From positions 23,251 to 87,250 of the forward strand of contig NZ_JAMQKA010000022.1 of NCBI RefSeq assembly GCF_031569985.1: a stretch of 64,000 nt of DNA, given 5' to 3'. The position numbers and the translations under genes are program-made. Positions 17,253 to 27,208 of the stretch are shown here, one piece after another. Source of the DNA: JAMQKA01 sp031569985 (GTDB taxonomy: Bacteria > Bacteroidota > Rhodothermia > Balneolales > Balneolaceae). The notes below the pieces were generated by a model. It was not told the origin of the DNA, did not search any database, and saw nothing but the letters and a program-made list of their open reading frames with translations. Positions within the stretch are counted from its first letter, which is position 1; each line of letters opens with the position of its first letter.

Positions 17253-18730
17253 CAGTTCCCTTCCAGAATTGCTTTGTTTTGCTGTTCTTCATAGGAGTCC
17301 CATCCCTGCTCATCCCAGCGCGGTTGCCGCTGAATGGCCTGCAGTTCGGTATCAATACCCATATCACCCTGTTGTTGCATCCATTCATTTAATTTCTTTG
17401 CCAAACGTTTCTTGACATCGTTGTATTCAGAGTTATCAGCTAAATTATTCCGTTCATACGGATCTTTTCGAATATCATAAAGCTCTTCCCTGGGTCGCTT
17501 GGTATACTTCATCACATATTGCCGTTGATTTGATCCTTCATTAGTCGCTTGAATCCAGGATTGGTAGATTCCCTGTTCGGCCGTGGTAACGAGATTACGA
17601 AAGGGCGAAGAACTGTTTAGATTCAGAATGTACTTGTAGTTACTGGATCGCACGGATCGAATCGGGTAACAAACTGAACCTGAAAAAATGCCCCGTGTTG
17701 TCTGCACGCCATACACATACTGCCTGTGCTCCTTTTTGTTTTCTGTAAGTAACCCCAGGAAACTTCTACCATCAAACCCAGACTGTCCCCTGGAATCTAA
17801 GCTACCAGTGTTTACTACTTCTGGGTTCTGTCCGGCAGCTTCTAAGAGGGTGGGTATCACATCAACATATTGCGTAAGTGCTGAAGTGTGGCTTCCAGCT
17901 GGAACTATCCCAGGCCATCGTGCGATAAACCCTGTTTTCAGTCCCAGATCATAGTTGGTCCATTTGGCAAATGGAAATTGCGAACCCTGTTCGCTGGTAA
18001 AAATCACGATCGTATTCTCCGACTTACCCGCCTCTTCCAGCAGGTCCAGACTGCGGCCCAAGAGACTATCAGCATAAGTGATTTCAGCGTAATAGCGAGC
18101 CAGATTCTCTCGCGTCTTTTTAGTGTCAACCATATACTCCGGGACCTCCAGGTTCTTAGCCCGGTACTTCTCGACCGGACCGCGGTTCCAGGGCGTGTGG
18201 GGCTGATTATTTGCGATAACTAGGAAAAAAGGTTGGGACTCATTCAAAACAGGCCTGATATTATCCAAATGAATATCAGTCCCTTTCCCGTTATCGTGAT
18301 CGCGACCGCCCAGAAAATTTAGCGGGTAAGATTCCGGGGGACCGTAATGTTTTTTGCCGATCAAGGCTACCTGGTAACCGAGATCCTTGAAGTGGTGACC
18401 AAAACTTTTAACCCCATCATAAACCCGGGAGTGATTGGGAAATGCACCACTTCGGACCGGCAACAGCCCGGTATAAAGCTGTTGACGAGTGGGGGAACAC
18501 ATAGCGGTGGCTGTGAACATGTTATCGAATCTCATGCCCTCTTCTGCCAATCGCGAAATATTGGGAGTTTCCACATCATCGTTACCGTACACCGGCGTAT
18601 CGCGCCAGGTCATATCATCGGCAATGAAAAGCAGTATATTTGGCTTTTCCCCCTTTTGAAGATCGGGTTGTGCTGGTAACACCTCCGCCCAAATGAATAC
18701 CATGAGTAGCAACGGCAAAAGTTTTCGCAT
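17252..18730 (-). CDS. Family S1 sulfatase, sulfamidase-like subgroup
   Basis: The protein has 492 residues with a signal peptide ending near LPAQ. The motifs are NILLFIADDMTWRD, CSPTR at 78-82 (formylglycine Cys78), GKKHYGPPESYP, and FTSEQGSQFPFAKW. The latter two resemble the N-sulfoglucosamine sulfohydrolase-like group, whose members in algal-polysaccharide degraders also act on O-sulfate. It is clearly paralogous to the sulfatase at 20394, sharing the HGGQWPFAKWNLYEAG-like segment and the C-terminal RPREELYDIRKDPYERNNL block. It starts two bases after the stop of the sulfatase at 18733. Confidence 0.92.
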   Translation of the reverse strand: MRKLLPLLLMVFIWAEVLPAQPDLQKGEKPNILLFIADDMTWRDTPVYGNDDVETPNISRLAEEGMRFDNMFTATAMCSPTRQQLYTGLLPVRSGAFPNHSRVYDGVKSFGHHFKDLGYQVALIGKKHYGPPESYPLNFLGGRDHDNGKGTDIHLDNIRPVLNESQPFFLVIANNQPHTPWNRGPVEKYRAKNLEVPEYMVDTKKTRENLARYYAEITYADSLLGRSLDLLEEAGKSENTIVIFTSEQGSQFPFAKWTNYDLGLKTGFIARWPGIVPAGSHTSALTQYVDVIPTLLEAAGQNPEVVNTGSLDSRGQSGFDGRSFLGLLTENKKEHRQYVYGVQTTRGIFSGSVCYPIRSVRSSNYKYILNLNSSSPFRNLVTTAEQGIYQSWIQATNEGSNQRQYVMKYTKRPREELYDIRKDPYERNNLADNSEYNDVKKRLAKKLNEWMQQQGDMGIDTELQAIQRQPRWDEQGWDSYEEQQNKAILEGN

Positions 18731-18732
18731 AG

Positions 18733-20355
18733 TTATTTACTTTCTTCTCTTCTTTGACTAAGTGGCCGGACGAGGTGCGCTTCCGGGTAGCGATACAAGA
18801 TTCTTTTCAGTCGTTCCACCACCTCAGGCCTTTCGTCGGCCAGGTTCTCCTGCTCTACAGGGCCATCAGTGTAATCATAGAGCTCGAGGTCTGCAGTTTC
18901 CGGATCAGCGCCAATATTTTTCCACTCCACCAGCCTGTAGCGGTCGGTACGGATAGCGCGACCAATCCTTTCCCCGCGGGGATAGGTGTGATAGGCGTGA
19001 TCACTCACTCGCGCTTCAGGATTCTTCAGCACAGGGACCATGCTTTCCCCATCCAGGGGCTGCGTAGGATTGGGATTCGGCAGTCCGGTGAGCTCTGCCA
19101 GAGTAGGATAGATATCAACGGTTTCAGCAAGCTGCTCTGTACTTGAACCCGGTGTCGTAACGCCCGGTGCTCGGATCATCAGGGGAATATTGTTGGCAAT
19201 TTCATAGTTCACATGCTTGGTCCAAATTCCCAGCTCTCCAAGGTGAAATCCATGATCACCCCAAAGAACAACGATCGTATTTTCGTCCAGCCCCAGATTT
19301 TCTAACTCTGACAGCACTTTCCCAATCTGTGTATCCACATAACTAACACTCGCATAGTAGCCGTGAATTAGATTTCGTTTCAGTTGATCCGGGAAAGGCC
19401 CTTCAATTTCATCTGGAGTAGGAATGGGTTTGTACTGGGCGATTTCTCCACCGCCACTTTTGCCGGCGTAGTCCGGGGCTCCTTTGGGCGCCTGCTCAAT
19501 CTGCGGCATCGGGAGCTCCTCGGGATCATATATATCCCAGTACTTTTGTGGAACTGAAAAAGGCAAATGCGGACGGGCAAAACCGACGGCCATAAAAAAC
19601 GGCTGCTCGGGGTTTTCTTTTAATGCATTCAGCCGCTTGATCGCATGATTTGCGACCCGACCATCAGCATAGGCGGTATCCTCCACAGCAGGAGATTCCC
19701 AGGCCGCACCGCGGGAAAGTGATCGGGCAAACTCCCAGCTCCTGTTTCCGAAAAGGGCTTCCTCCCGTGTCAACTCACCGCCGGTACTCTCAGGATCATT
19801 ATACTCAATAACCTTGTCAGAATGGTGCGGGATACTCCAGGATTCCTCATCATTGTAGGTGCCATGCCCGATGTGGTAGACTTTCCCCATCGACTCGGCG
19901 TGATAGCCGTGCTGCTTAAAAAACTGCGGCATCGTGGTGGCATCAGGATAAAAATCACGGAGATCTCTACCGAAACCATAGATTCCGGACGAAGTAGAAC
20001 GACTCCCGAGCATTAGATTGAGACGCGATGGCGCACAAACCGCCTGGTTGGCATACGCCTTTATAAATCGCAACGACTCGCTTGCAAGCTTATCCATTTC
20101 AGGCGTGATTGCCATATCATTCCCATACGCCCCGATGGCTGGTTTCAGGTCATCCACCAATATCAACAGCACGTTAGGCTTTTGAGCCTGCACATTACTA
20201 CTGTTGCGGGCCTCCCCTTTACAGGATACCAGCAATATAGAAAAGACCAAGAAATAGGTGCACAAATACAGGATAGAAACCCGTTTTGATTTGGATCTTA
20301 CTAGTCCATTGATTGACTGTCTATTTGTTGTTTGTTCAAACATCGTTCTAATCAT
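18733..20355 (-). CDS. Family S1 sulfatase, iduronate-2-sulfatase-like, lipoprotein
   Basis: The protein has 540 residues. The N-terminus has a hydrophobic stretch ending in the lipobox LLVSC (Cys45), so it is probably anchored to the outer membrane. The core reads NVLLILVDDLKPAIGAYG, CAPSR at 107-111 (formylglycine Cys107), MGKVYHIGHGT, FMAVGFARPHLPF, and WGDHGFHLGELGIW, the pattern of iduronate-2-sulfatase-like enzymes. The true substrate is probably a sulfated sugar of the target glycan rather than iduronate, which is not otherwise indicated here. Start is MIRT or MFEQ four codons later. Confidence 0.92.
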   Translation of the reverse strand: MIRTMFEQTTNRQSINGLVRSKSKRVSILYLCTYFLVFSILLVSCKGEARNSSNVQAQKPNVLLILVDDLKPAIGAYGNDMAITPEMDKLASESLRFIKAYANQAVCAPSRLNLMLGSRSTSSGIYGFGRDLRDFYPDATTMPQFFKQHGYHAESMGKVYHIGHGTYNDEESWSIPHHSDKVIEYNDPESTGGELTREEALFGNRSWEFARSLSRGAAWESPAVEDTAYADGRVANHAIKRLNALKENPEQPFFMAVGFARPHLPFSVPQKYWDIYDPEELPMPQIEQAPKGAPDYAGKSGGGEIAQYKPIPTPDEIEGPFPDQLKRNLIHGYYASVSYVDTQIGKVLSELENLGLDENTIVVLWGDHGFHLGELGIWTKHVNYEIANNIPLMIRAPGVTTPGSSTEQLAETVDIYPTLAELTGLPNPNPTQPLDGESMVPVLKNPEARVSDHAYHTYPRGERIGRAIRTDRYRLVEWKNIGADPETADLELYDYTDGPVEQENLADERPEVVERLKRILYRYPEAHLVRPLSQRREESK

Positions 20356-20393
20356 AGGTTTATCTTAGTTTAAATCTTGTTACTTCAGCAATT

Positions 20394-21782
20394 TCACTCA
20401 TTAATCATAGCCCTGGTCGGTTTGGGACCGCATGCAGGATAGGGTGCATTATAAATCAGTTTCCGGTCACCCTGTTCCTCCATCCACTGCTGCAGCCGCT
20501 CTCTTAGATCAGAAATAATCTCTTGGTGCTGTCCACTATCGATCAAGTTATTTTGCTCAGTTGGATCCTCCTGCAGATCATAAAACTCCTCTTTGGGCCG
20601 CTCAAAATACTTATTATAGATTGCCTCAGCTTCTGGGTTTTCTTTCGCTGCTTTCTCCCACGAGTGCCAGTACTCCCCCGCCCCATCGTACCTGTTTATG
20701 TCCGAATGATTGGAGTGGTAATGATCAGGCAGAAGATTCAAAATATATTTATACCGATCAGTCCTGACGCTGCGAATGGGGTACACATTAAATTTTCCAT
20801 CGCCACTGTGGGTCGTAAAAATGTGATCGCGGTGGCTATCAGTCTCCCCTTTCAATACAGGTGCAAACGAGCGACCATCCAGATCACCGGGAATTGACCC
20901 ACCCGTCAGGTCCAGCAGTGTTGGGAAAATATCGATCCAGCTCACCATCGCATTGGTGCGGCTTCCCTCCTCAATATGACCGGGCCAGGCTGCAATCACA
21001 GGCACCTTAATTCCTGCTTCGTAAAGATTCCACTTAGCAAACGGCCACTGTCCGCCGTGATCACTCGAAAATAGGAAAAGCAAATTATCCCCAAATCTGT
21101 CTTGAGCTAAGTCCATTACCTCACCAAGCTCTCGATCCATGCCGGAAATATCTGTGTAGTATCGCGCCCGGTGCTCGCGGGTTTCTCCCGTATCTATGAA
21201 ATAGTCTGGCAGATCTACATTTTCGGGATCATACTCCATCTTTTCGGTCCATAGTACATGGGGACGATGATCTCCAACTAAAATCAAACGTGGGCTATCT
21301 GAGGGATTTTCTTCCAGGTATTCTTCAACCTTTCCAGAGAGATCTCCCCTCTTTGGGACTGGTTCATAGTAATCAAAATTGCTCTTCTCATTCATTGGGC
21401 CATGAGCCACCTTGCCAAAGGCAATGACCTCATATCCATTTTCCTGCAGTTTTTCCGTCAGCAGTGGTATATCGGGATCGGGATAAGTGTGGTTGGCCTC
21501 GGCACCGTTGCGGGCCGGCATCAAGCCGGTAAGCAGTGCCGCCCGACTTGGAGCACATGCCGGAGATGCGATAAACGCTCGGTTAAAGGTCATACCTCTA
21601 GCTGCCAATCGATCCATGTTTGGGGTTTCAACGACCTCCGCCCCGTATATTCCTGCGTCACGTTGACTCTGGTCATCGGTGATATAAAACACAATGTTTG
21701 GTTGCTCCTGGGCTATTCCGGCTGACGAAAACAGCATCAACAGGAAGAAAAAAAGTAGCTTTTTCAAATATTTTGTCGCCAC
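20394..21782 (-). CDS. Family S1 sulfatase, sulfamidase-like subgroup
   Basis: The protein has 462 residues with a signal peptide (FFFLLMLFSSAGIA-Q). The motifs are NIVFYITDDQSQRDAGIYG, CAPSR at 76-80 (formylglycine Cys76), FGKVAHGPMNE, LVGDHRPHVLW, SSDHGGQWPFAKWNLYEAGI, and the C-terminal RPKEEFYDLQEDPTEQNNL. It is related to the sulfatase at 17252, a within-cluster duplication that may have diverged in substrate position. The gaps are 38 bases to the upstream-transcribed sulfatase start boundary at 20355 and 16 bases to the stop of the sulfatase at 21799. Confidence 0.92.
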   Translation of the reverse strand: MATKYLKKLLFFFLLMLFSSAGIAQEQPNIVFYITDDQSQRDAGIYGAEVVETPNMDRLAARGMTFNRAFIASPACAPSRAALLTGLMPARNGAEANHTYPDPDIPLLTEKLQENGYEVIAFGKVAHGPMNEKSNFDYYEPVPKRGDLSGKVEEYLEENPSDSPRLILVGDHRPHVLWTEKMEYDPENVDLPDYFIDTGETREHRARYYTDISGMDRELGEVMDLAQDRFGDNLLFLFSSDHGGQWPFAKWNLYEAGIKVPVIAAWPGHIEEGSRTNAMVSWIDIFPTLLDLTGGSIPGDLDGRSFAPVLKGETDSHRDHIFTTHSGDGKFNVYPIRSVRTDRYKYILNLLPDHYHSNHSDINRYDGAGEYWHSWEKAAKENPEAEAIYNKYFERPKEEFYDLQEDPTEQNNLIDSGQHQEIISDLRERLQQWMEEQGDRKLIYNAPYPACGPKPTRAMINE

Positions 21783-21798
21783 AATATTTTAATTTTGT

Positions 21799-23472
21799 TT
21801 AAAGATTACCGTTTCTGCGGTTTATCTCCTCCCAGTCAAGCACACCAACGCGGTTGGCCCAACGGTCGTAACTGTCGATCATCTGCCGTGCTACTTTTGG
21901 GTACTCGTCGATCACATTTTTGAGCTCGGTACGGTCTGCTTTCAGATCGTACAGCTCCCACCGGCCGGTCCGCTCGCCGTGCCCCACGCCGTGCTGGTTG
22001 GCATCGCTGTAGTAGGAGGTCAATTTCCATCGCCCATCACGAACCGCCCGGTTTCCCTCATGCTCCCAGTGCATCGGGGCATGTGAGAAGCTTTCATCCC
22101 CTTCTAAAACGGGCACCAGACTTTGCCCCTCGAGCGGTGGAATTTTATAGTCGTTGTAATAGTCGGGATAATCTGCTCCGGCTACCTCCAGGAACGTCGG
22201 CATCAGGTCGACAACGGTGCCCATTTGGTGGGTAATGGAATCGGTATTGGTGATGCCCTCCGGCCAGTGCGCAATGCAGGGCGTCCCAATACCGCCCTCG
22301 TGGGTCCAGTGCTTGTAAAGCCGGAACGGGGTATTGCTGGCATTGGCCCACGGCAGGTAGTATCCAAAGGCGGTATCATTGCCGGGGGCTCCGGGATGCT
22401 CCGAAGGCGCAGGTCCGTAGGGTTCGGCACACCCGCCGTTGTCAGATAGGAACATAATCAGCGTATTCTCCAGCTGCCCTTTCTGCTCCAAAGCATCAAT
22501 AATCTGCCCGATCCCCTGATCCATCCGGTCCACCATAGCAGCATAGACAGCCATGCGGTGAGCCCAGTCCTCCTTATCACTCACCTGTTCCCACGGCTCG
22601 GCTTCATCGTGGCGGGGAGAGAGTTCTGTTTCGCCGCCAAACAGCTCCATATCCAGCTGCCGTTGATACCTTTGCTCGCGAAGTGTGTCCCAGCCTTCCA
22701 GGTATTGACCTTCGTACCTTGCGATATCCTCTTCCCAGGCCTGCAGCGGCCAGTGGGGACAGGTATAGGCTGTGTACAGGAAGAATGGCTGCTCGCTGTT
22801 GGATTCCCGGATAAACTTGGCCGCATAATTTGAAAAATAGTCCGTGGTATAAAAATCCGGTGGCGGATCAAACGGTTTATCATCCAGCAGTAGTTTTTTT
22901 TCCAACCGGGGTTTGAAGTAGTCGGAGGCCCCGCGTATGATCCCAAAGTAACGGTCAAACCCACGGTCCACGGGCCAGTTCGGACGCCAGGTGCCAACGT
23001 GCCACTTCCCAGCCATAAAAGTCTGGTAGCCGGCCAATCCAAGTGCTTCCGCCAAGGTCACACAGTTTCGATTCAGGTAACCTTGGTAGGATTTGTTGGC
23101 AATCTGCTTGTTGCGTCGCAGGGTCCAGTCGTTTTCTGAAGTCATATGCCCGATACCGGCCTGGTGGGGATGCAGACTCGTCATCAGGGAAGCGCGTGTG
23201 GGACAGCATCGAGCATAGTTATAAAACTGGGAAAATCGCATTCCGCCTTGCGCAAGTCGGTCAAGGTTCGGCGTCTGTATCTCACCACCATACGGCCCGA
23301 TGTCGGAAAAACCCATATCATCGGCCATAATTAATACAATGTTCGGTCGGTTATCCGATCTGGATACGGAGTTTCCCAACGCCTGCATCCCACCCAGCGT
23401 AAGTCCACCGGCCCCTGCCATTGCGGTTTGCAGAAACTGCTTACGATCCATTCCCTTTTTTGAATTTCCCAT
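21799..23472 (-). CDS. Family S1 arylsulfatase with Tat-like leader
   Basis: The protein has 557 residues. The leader MDRKQFLQTAMAGAGGLTLGG resembles Bacteroidota Tat leaders but has Arg-Lys in place of twin Arg. The motifs are NIVLIMADDMGFSDIGPYG, CCPTR at 89-93 (Cys89 is the formylglycine position; the second Cys is the variable residue), MAGKWHVGTWRP, FLYTAYTCPHWPLQAW, and FLSDNGGCAEPYG. The long form and these segments resemble Pseudomonas AtsA-type arylsulfatases. The C-terminus gives WELYDLKADRTELKNV. Gene order places it between the GH2 enzyme and the shorter sulfatases. Confidence 0.93.
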   Translation of the reverse strand: MGNSKKGMDRKQFLQTAMAGAGGLTLGGMQALGNSVSRSDNRPNIVLIMADDMGFSDIGPYGGEIQTPNLDRLAQGGMRFSQFYNYARCCPTRASLMTSLHPHQAGIGHMTSENDWTLRRNKQIANKSYQGYLNRNCVTLAEALGLAGYQTFMAGKWHVGTWRPNWPVDRGFDRYFGIIRGASDYFKPRLEKKLLLDDKPFDPPPDFYTTDYFSNYAAKFIRESNSEQPFFLYTAYTCPHWPLQAWEEDIARYEGQYLEGWDTLREQRYQRQLDMELFGGETELSPRHDEAEPWEQVSDKEDWAHRMAVYAAMVDRMDQGIGQIIDALEQKGQLENTLIMFLSDNGGCAEPYGPAPSEHPGAPGNDTAFGYYLPWANASNTPFRLYKHWTHEGGIGTPCIAHWPEGITNTDSITHQMGTVVDLMPTFLEVAGADYPDYYNDYKIPPLEGQSLVPVLEGDESFSHAPMHWEHEGNRAVRDGRWKLTSYYSDANQHGVGHGERTGRWELYDLKADRTELKNVIDEYPKVARQMIDSYDRWANRVGVLDWEEINRRNGNL

Positions 23473-23539
23473 TTCAAGTCACTTTTAAAGTATTTGTAGT
23501 GCCAGACTAAACCTTATGGATGGTTTTCTCCGAGCCGGG

Positions 23540-25363
23540 TTATTCCCCTTCGATCAATTTTTCATGCATCTCCCGCAGATGCTCTTCATCAAATTTTATC
23601 ACTTCCCGGTCGTACGTCATCATGCCGTTGACCTCTGACTCTACATCAGTCGTTTGAGTATAGACCGCCCCGGCCAGTCCTTTTTCTTTGAGCGGCATCA
23701 GCTTTTGAATGAGCTGATCATATGTGCTGTGAAGCTTTTCTTCTGAGGTAGAGGTCTCATAGTGACTCGGAGCACGGGAAAAGTCCTGTACCCACAGGTT
23801 ATCTTTAACGACGAGTGCCTGCCCTCCAAATTCCCCAAGAATCGAGGCCCGGTCGTCTTCAGTGGGTGGCATATCGGGACCGGGATAGCTGTGGATATCG
23901 TGCATATCCCCTACGCCACGATCCTGCCAACCGCTCGGGATATCCACCAGTCGCGTGGGATCAAGCCGTTTGGTAAGATCCGCTATCTTTGCTGTCTCAA
24001 ACTGTCCCCATCCTTCGTTGAAGGGTACCCATGTGACAATCGATGGGAAATTGTAAAACTGGTCGATCATCGCTTTAAATTCCCGCTTAAAATCGTATGC
24101 GGATTGAGCCACGCGTTCAATATCTTCGCCACCGCGCCGGAACCGTTCATCGCCGTTCGGCATGTCCTGCCACACCAGTATGCCCATCCTGTCAGCCCAG
24201 TAATACCATCGATTGGGCTCTACTTTAACATGCTTCCGTATCATATTGAAGCCCAGGTCTTTAGTAACCTGGATATCGTATTTTAGAGCCTCATCTGTTG
24301 GGGCTGTATAAATACCGCCCGGCCAGAATCCCTGGTCGAGCAGGCCAAAATGAAAGAGAGGCTCATCATTGAGAAACAGTCGCGTATACCCATCCGATGC
24401 AGTGCCCAAGCGGATCTCACGCATCCCGAAATAGCTTTCCACCTGGTCTACTTCCTGTCCATCTTTCAGCAAGGTGACAGTCAAATCATACAAAAACGGG
24501 TTGTCCGGGGACCAAAGCTTTGTGTTGGGAATTGAAATATCCAGCTCTTCTCCAAGTTTGCCGCTGGCTTCACCGACTTGCTCTCCATCCGCAAACGCAG
24601 TTGCCTGAACAGTATAGCCGGACTCCTCGACATTTCCATCAGCGGTCAGGTGCAGGTATGAGTTGTCGATATTCGGGACCATCTTCAGATCCTCGATGGC
24701 CACTTCCGGGACCGGTTCCAGCCAGACGGTCTGCCAGATGCCTGTGGTGGGGGTATAAAAAATACCTCCTGGATCACGTACCTGCTTCCCACGCGGCTGA
24801 AAACCATCATCGGTCGGATCCCAGACGGCGAGCGTTACCTGTTGTTCGCTTCCCGGTTTTATCTCATCGGTAATGTCGAATGAGAACGAGGTGTAACCAC
24901 CCTGGTGCCGGCCTAGCTTCTGACCGTTCACCCAGACATCGGTTTTCCAGTCGACTGCCCCGAAATGCAGTAACAACCGCTTCCCGTCCCAATCCTCCGG
25001 AATGGTGAAGGTTCGGCGATACCACAACCGGTTGTCAGGCCCTACTCGCTTTTTAACACCTGACAGTGCAGATTCCACGCCAAAAGGGACCAGGATATCG
25101 CCATCCCATAGCTGGGGCACGTCTTCCAGGGAAGGGACAATGGCGTAGCTCCACAATCCATTTAGATTTTTCCATTCGTCCCGTTGCATCTGTGGACGCG
25201 GATATTCCGGCAGAGGCTCCCTGGGATTTACCTCATCCGCCCATTGGCTCATCAATGGGTTATCGGCTGGTTCCCAGGTGTTAGACTGGGCAATACCAAC
25301 AACTGGCAATAGCAAGCACAGTAGAAATAGCATTATCGATATAAACTTACCTTTGGTGACCAT
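23540..25363 (-). CDS. Glycoside hydrolase family 2 (beta-galactosidase-like), secreted
   Basis: The protein has 607 residues with a signal peptide (IMLFLLCLLLPVVGIA). The N-terminal jelly-roll sugar-binding domain (GLWSYAI, LLLHFGAVDWKTDVWVNGQKLG), an immunoglobulin-like middle domain and a TIM barrel are present. Catalytic candidates are the acid/base Glu in PFNEGWGQFE and the nucleophile Glu in ILGEFGG. It is shorter than LacZ, lacking C-terminal domains, as in many Bacteroidota GH2 proteins. It hydrolyses a beta-linked sugar, and the galactose genes nearby favour beta-galactoside. It sits between sulfatases in the same run. Confidence 0.88.
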   Translation of the reverse strand: MVTKGKFISIMLFLLCLLLPVVGIAQSNTWEPADNPLMSQWADEVNPREPLPEYPRPQMQRDEWKNLNGLWSYAIVPSLEDVPQLWDGDILVPFGVESALSGVKKRVGPDNRLWYRRTFTIPEDWDGKRLLLHFGAVDWKTDVWVNGQKLGRHQGGYTSFSFDITDEIKPGSEQQVTLAVWDPTDDGFQPRGKQVRDPGGIFYTPTTGIWQTVWLEPVPEVAIEDLKMVPNIDNSYLHLTADGNVEESGYTVQATAFADGEQVGEASGKLGEELDISIPNTKLWSPDNPFLYDLTVTLLKDGQEVDQVESYFGMREIRLGTASDGYTRLFLNDEPLFHFGLLDQGFWPGGIYTAPTDEALKYDIQVTKDLGFNMIRKHVKVEPNRWYYWADRMGILVWQDMPNGDERFRRGGEDIERVAQSAYDFKREFKAMIDQFYNFPSIVTWVPFNEGWGQFETAKIADLTKRLDPTRLVDIPSGWQDRGVGDMHDIHSYPGPDMPPTEDDRASILGEFGGQALVVKDNLWVQDFSRAPSHYETSTSEEKLHSTYDQLIQKLMPLKEKGLAGAVYTQTTDVESEVNGMMTYDREVIKFDEEHLREMHEKLIEGE

Positions 25364-25426
25364 GAATCTTTAGGGTTTGAAGTTTAATGTTACAATTATC
25401 AATCAATTTCAAAGTACACGGGGACA

Positions 25427-27097
25427 TTACTTCGCCTGTTTAATCTCCTCCAGCAGCGACCGCATTTCCTTTACTTTTTCTGGAAATTTCGATGCGACAT
25501 TCTTCGACTCTTCCGGGTCCTCTTCTAAATTGAAAAGATACTCGTGATCCTCCAGCGGATCTGTGTTTAGCGGCGTTTCAGAGATATTGTGGCGATTGTA
25601 GGCCCATCCCGAGCGACTCCCCGCTTCGATATATTTCCAGGGACCTTTTTTCAAGGCAAGGCCGTCACTGGACTGTTGAACAAGGTGATCTCGCCCGATC
25701 TCGCTTTCACCCATTAGAACATCCAATACATTTTTGGAATCAAGGTTACCATCATGCAATTTAACATCAACCAATGCTGCCAGCGAAGCCAAAAGATCCA
25801 CCTGGCTGATCAACGCATCAGATTCTGTTCCCGCTTCGATCTGTCCCGGCCAACTCACGATCGTAGGCATACGTGTTCCTCCTTCGTAAGCGGTGTACTT
25901 CCCACCTGAATAGATACCGCTTGGATCATGTCCATTGTGTTTCTGCAAAGCCCCATCTTCATAACCGTCAAAAAATACTGGTCCGTTGTCACTGCTAAAA
26001 ATAACAAGAGATTTATCCCGTAAAGTATTAGACTCCAATGTATTAAGAATCTCACCTACTACCCAATCTAACTCCAGAATAGCATCACCGCGGAGCCCGG
26101 TTCCACTTGAATCTTGAAACCTGGAATTGGGTATTCGCGGGACATGATTCTCAGGGAGAGAAAGGTAAAGAAAAAAAGGATTCTCACTATTCTCCTGAAT
26201 AAAGCTTTCAGATTTTTCAACGAATGTTGCCGCCATCTGCTCATCATCCCACCAGGCCGAATGTCCCCCGGACATATAACCAATGCGGCTCACGCCATTC
26301 ACAATGGTGCCCGAATGCTGTGCATCGGCCGGATACCTGAGTTTTTCGGGGTGGGTGTGTCCCGAAGGCAGGTTTCCAACCAATGGCTGAGGAACCTGAG
26401 GAGAACTTGCATCACCTTGGCCAAACTGCTGCTCTTGGTATTGATGATCTCCCTCCTCGGGATATTTGACTCTCAGGGGCTCATCCTCTTCGCTGAGTTG
26501 GTAGACATGATGTCCTTCAACAAATACAGTAGGAATGCGATCATTGGTGACCGGCAAAATAAATGACTGGTCAAAACCTACTTCAAGCGGTCCGGCTTTA
26601 ATCTCACCATTCCAGTTTATCGGTTCTTTCTTTTCCCCTAATCCCAAGTGCCATTTACCTATAATGGAGGTTATGTATCCCGCTTCTTCAAGCATTTGTG
26701 GAAGAGTAGTGCTGCCCGGTTCAATAATTAAGGGATCTTCAGCAGAAAGTATCCCCGCACTCTCGTGACGGAAAGCATATTTACCCGTCAAAAGAGAATA
26801 CCTGCTGGGAGTGCACATTGCGGAAGTGGCATATGCATTGGTAAAACGAATACCTCCCGCCGCCAACCGGTCGAGATTTGGAGTCTCAATTTCCGTTGCA
26901 CCGTACGAGCTCAAGTCCCCATACCCAACATCATCCGCATAGATAATAATTATATTGGGTTTCTGCGGATTTGTTGAGGCTTTTTCAGAACATCCTCCAA
27001 TCAGCATAAGGAAAAAACAAAAAAAGGAAACCTGGATTAAGCCAGACCAATTTCCCTCCTTGCTTGTCCCATTGTTTCCGAACGAACTCAAATTCAT
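25427..27097 (-). CDS. Family S1 sulfatase, arylsulfatase A-like lipoprotein
   Basis: The protein has 556 residues. The lipobox LIGGC places the anchored Cys at 36, so a surface or periplasm-facing outer-membrane location is likely. The core reads NIIIIYADDVGYGDLSSYG, CTPSR at 95-99 (formylglycine Cys95), GKWHLGLGEKKEPINWNGE, LPENHVPRIPNSRF, FSSDNGPVFFDGYED, and YTAYEGGTRMPTI, typical of arylsulfatase A/GalNAc-6-sulfatase-like members. It is the first gene after the SusD terminator hairpin, so it may be expressed less than SusCD. Confidence 0.92.
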   Translation of the reverse strand: MNLSSFGNNGTSKEGNWSGLIQVSFFCFFLMLIGGCSEKASTNPQKPNIIIIYADDVGYGDLSSYGATEIETPNLDRLAAGGIRFTNAYATSAMCTPSRYSLLTGKYAFRHESAGILSAEDPLIIEPGSTTLPQMLEEAGYITSIIGKWHLGLGEKKEPINWNGEIKAGPLEVGFDQSFILPVTNDRIPTVFVEGHHVYQLSEEDEPLRVKYPEEGDHQYQEQQFGQGDASSPQVPQPLVGNLPSGHTHPEKLRYPADAQHSGTIVNGVSRIGYMSGGHSAWWDDEQMAATFVEKSESFIQENSENPFFLYLSLPENHVPRIPNSRFQDSSGTGLRGDAILELDWVVGEILNTLESNTLRDKSLVIFSSDNGPVFFDGYEDGALQKHNGHDPSGIYSGGKYTAYEGGTRMPTIVSWPGQIEAGTESDALISQVDLLASLAALVDVKLHDGNLDSKNVLDVLMGESEIGRDHLVQQSSDGLALKKGPWKYIEAGSRSGWAYNRHNISETPLNTDPLEDHEYLFNLEEDPEESKNVASKFPEKVKEMRSLLEEIKQAK

Positions 27098-27165
27098 ATA
27101 TTAAAAATGTCTTTGATTTCACATCACACTAGAAAACATCTCTATCTGGATTTTCTGGTAATGTA

Positions 27166-27200
27166 AAAAGGGAAGGAGATGCAATATCTCCTTCCCTTTT
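27166..27200 (-). terminator. Strong hairpin terminator after the first SusD gene
   Basis: A 15-bp perfect stem, AAAAGGGAAGGAGAT pairing with ATCTCCTTCCCTTTT around a 5-base loop, begins nine bases after the SusD stop. On the minus strand it ends in a T run (CCCTTTTTAC). It probably ends or reduces transcription between SusCD and the sulfatase run, leaving SusCD the most abundant products. Confidence 0.85.
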
Positions 27201-27208
27201 GCTATTAA

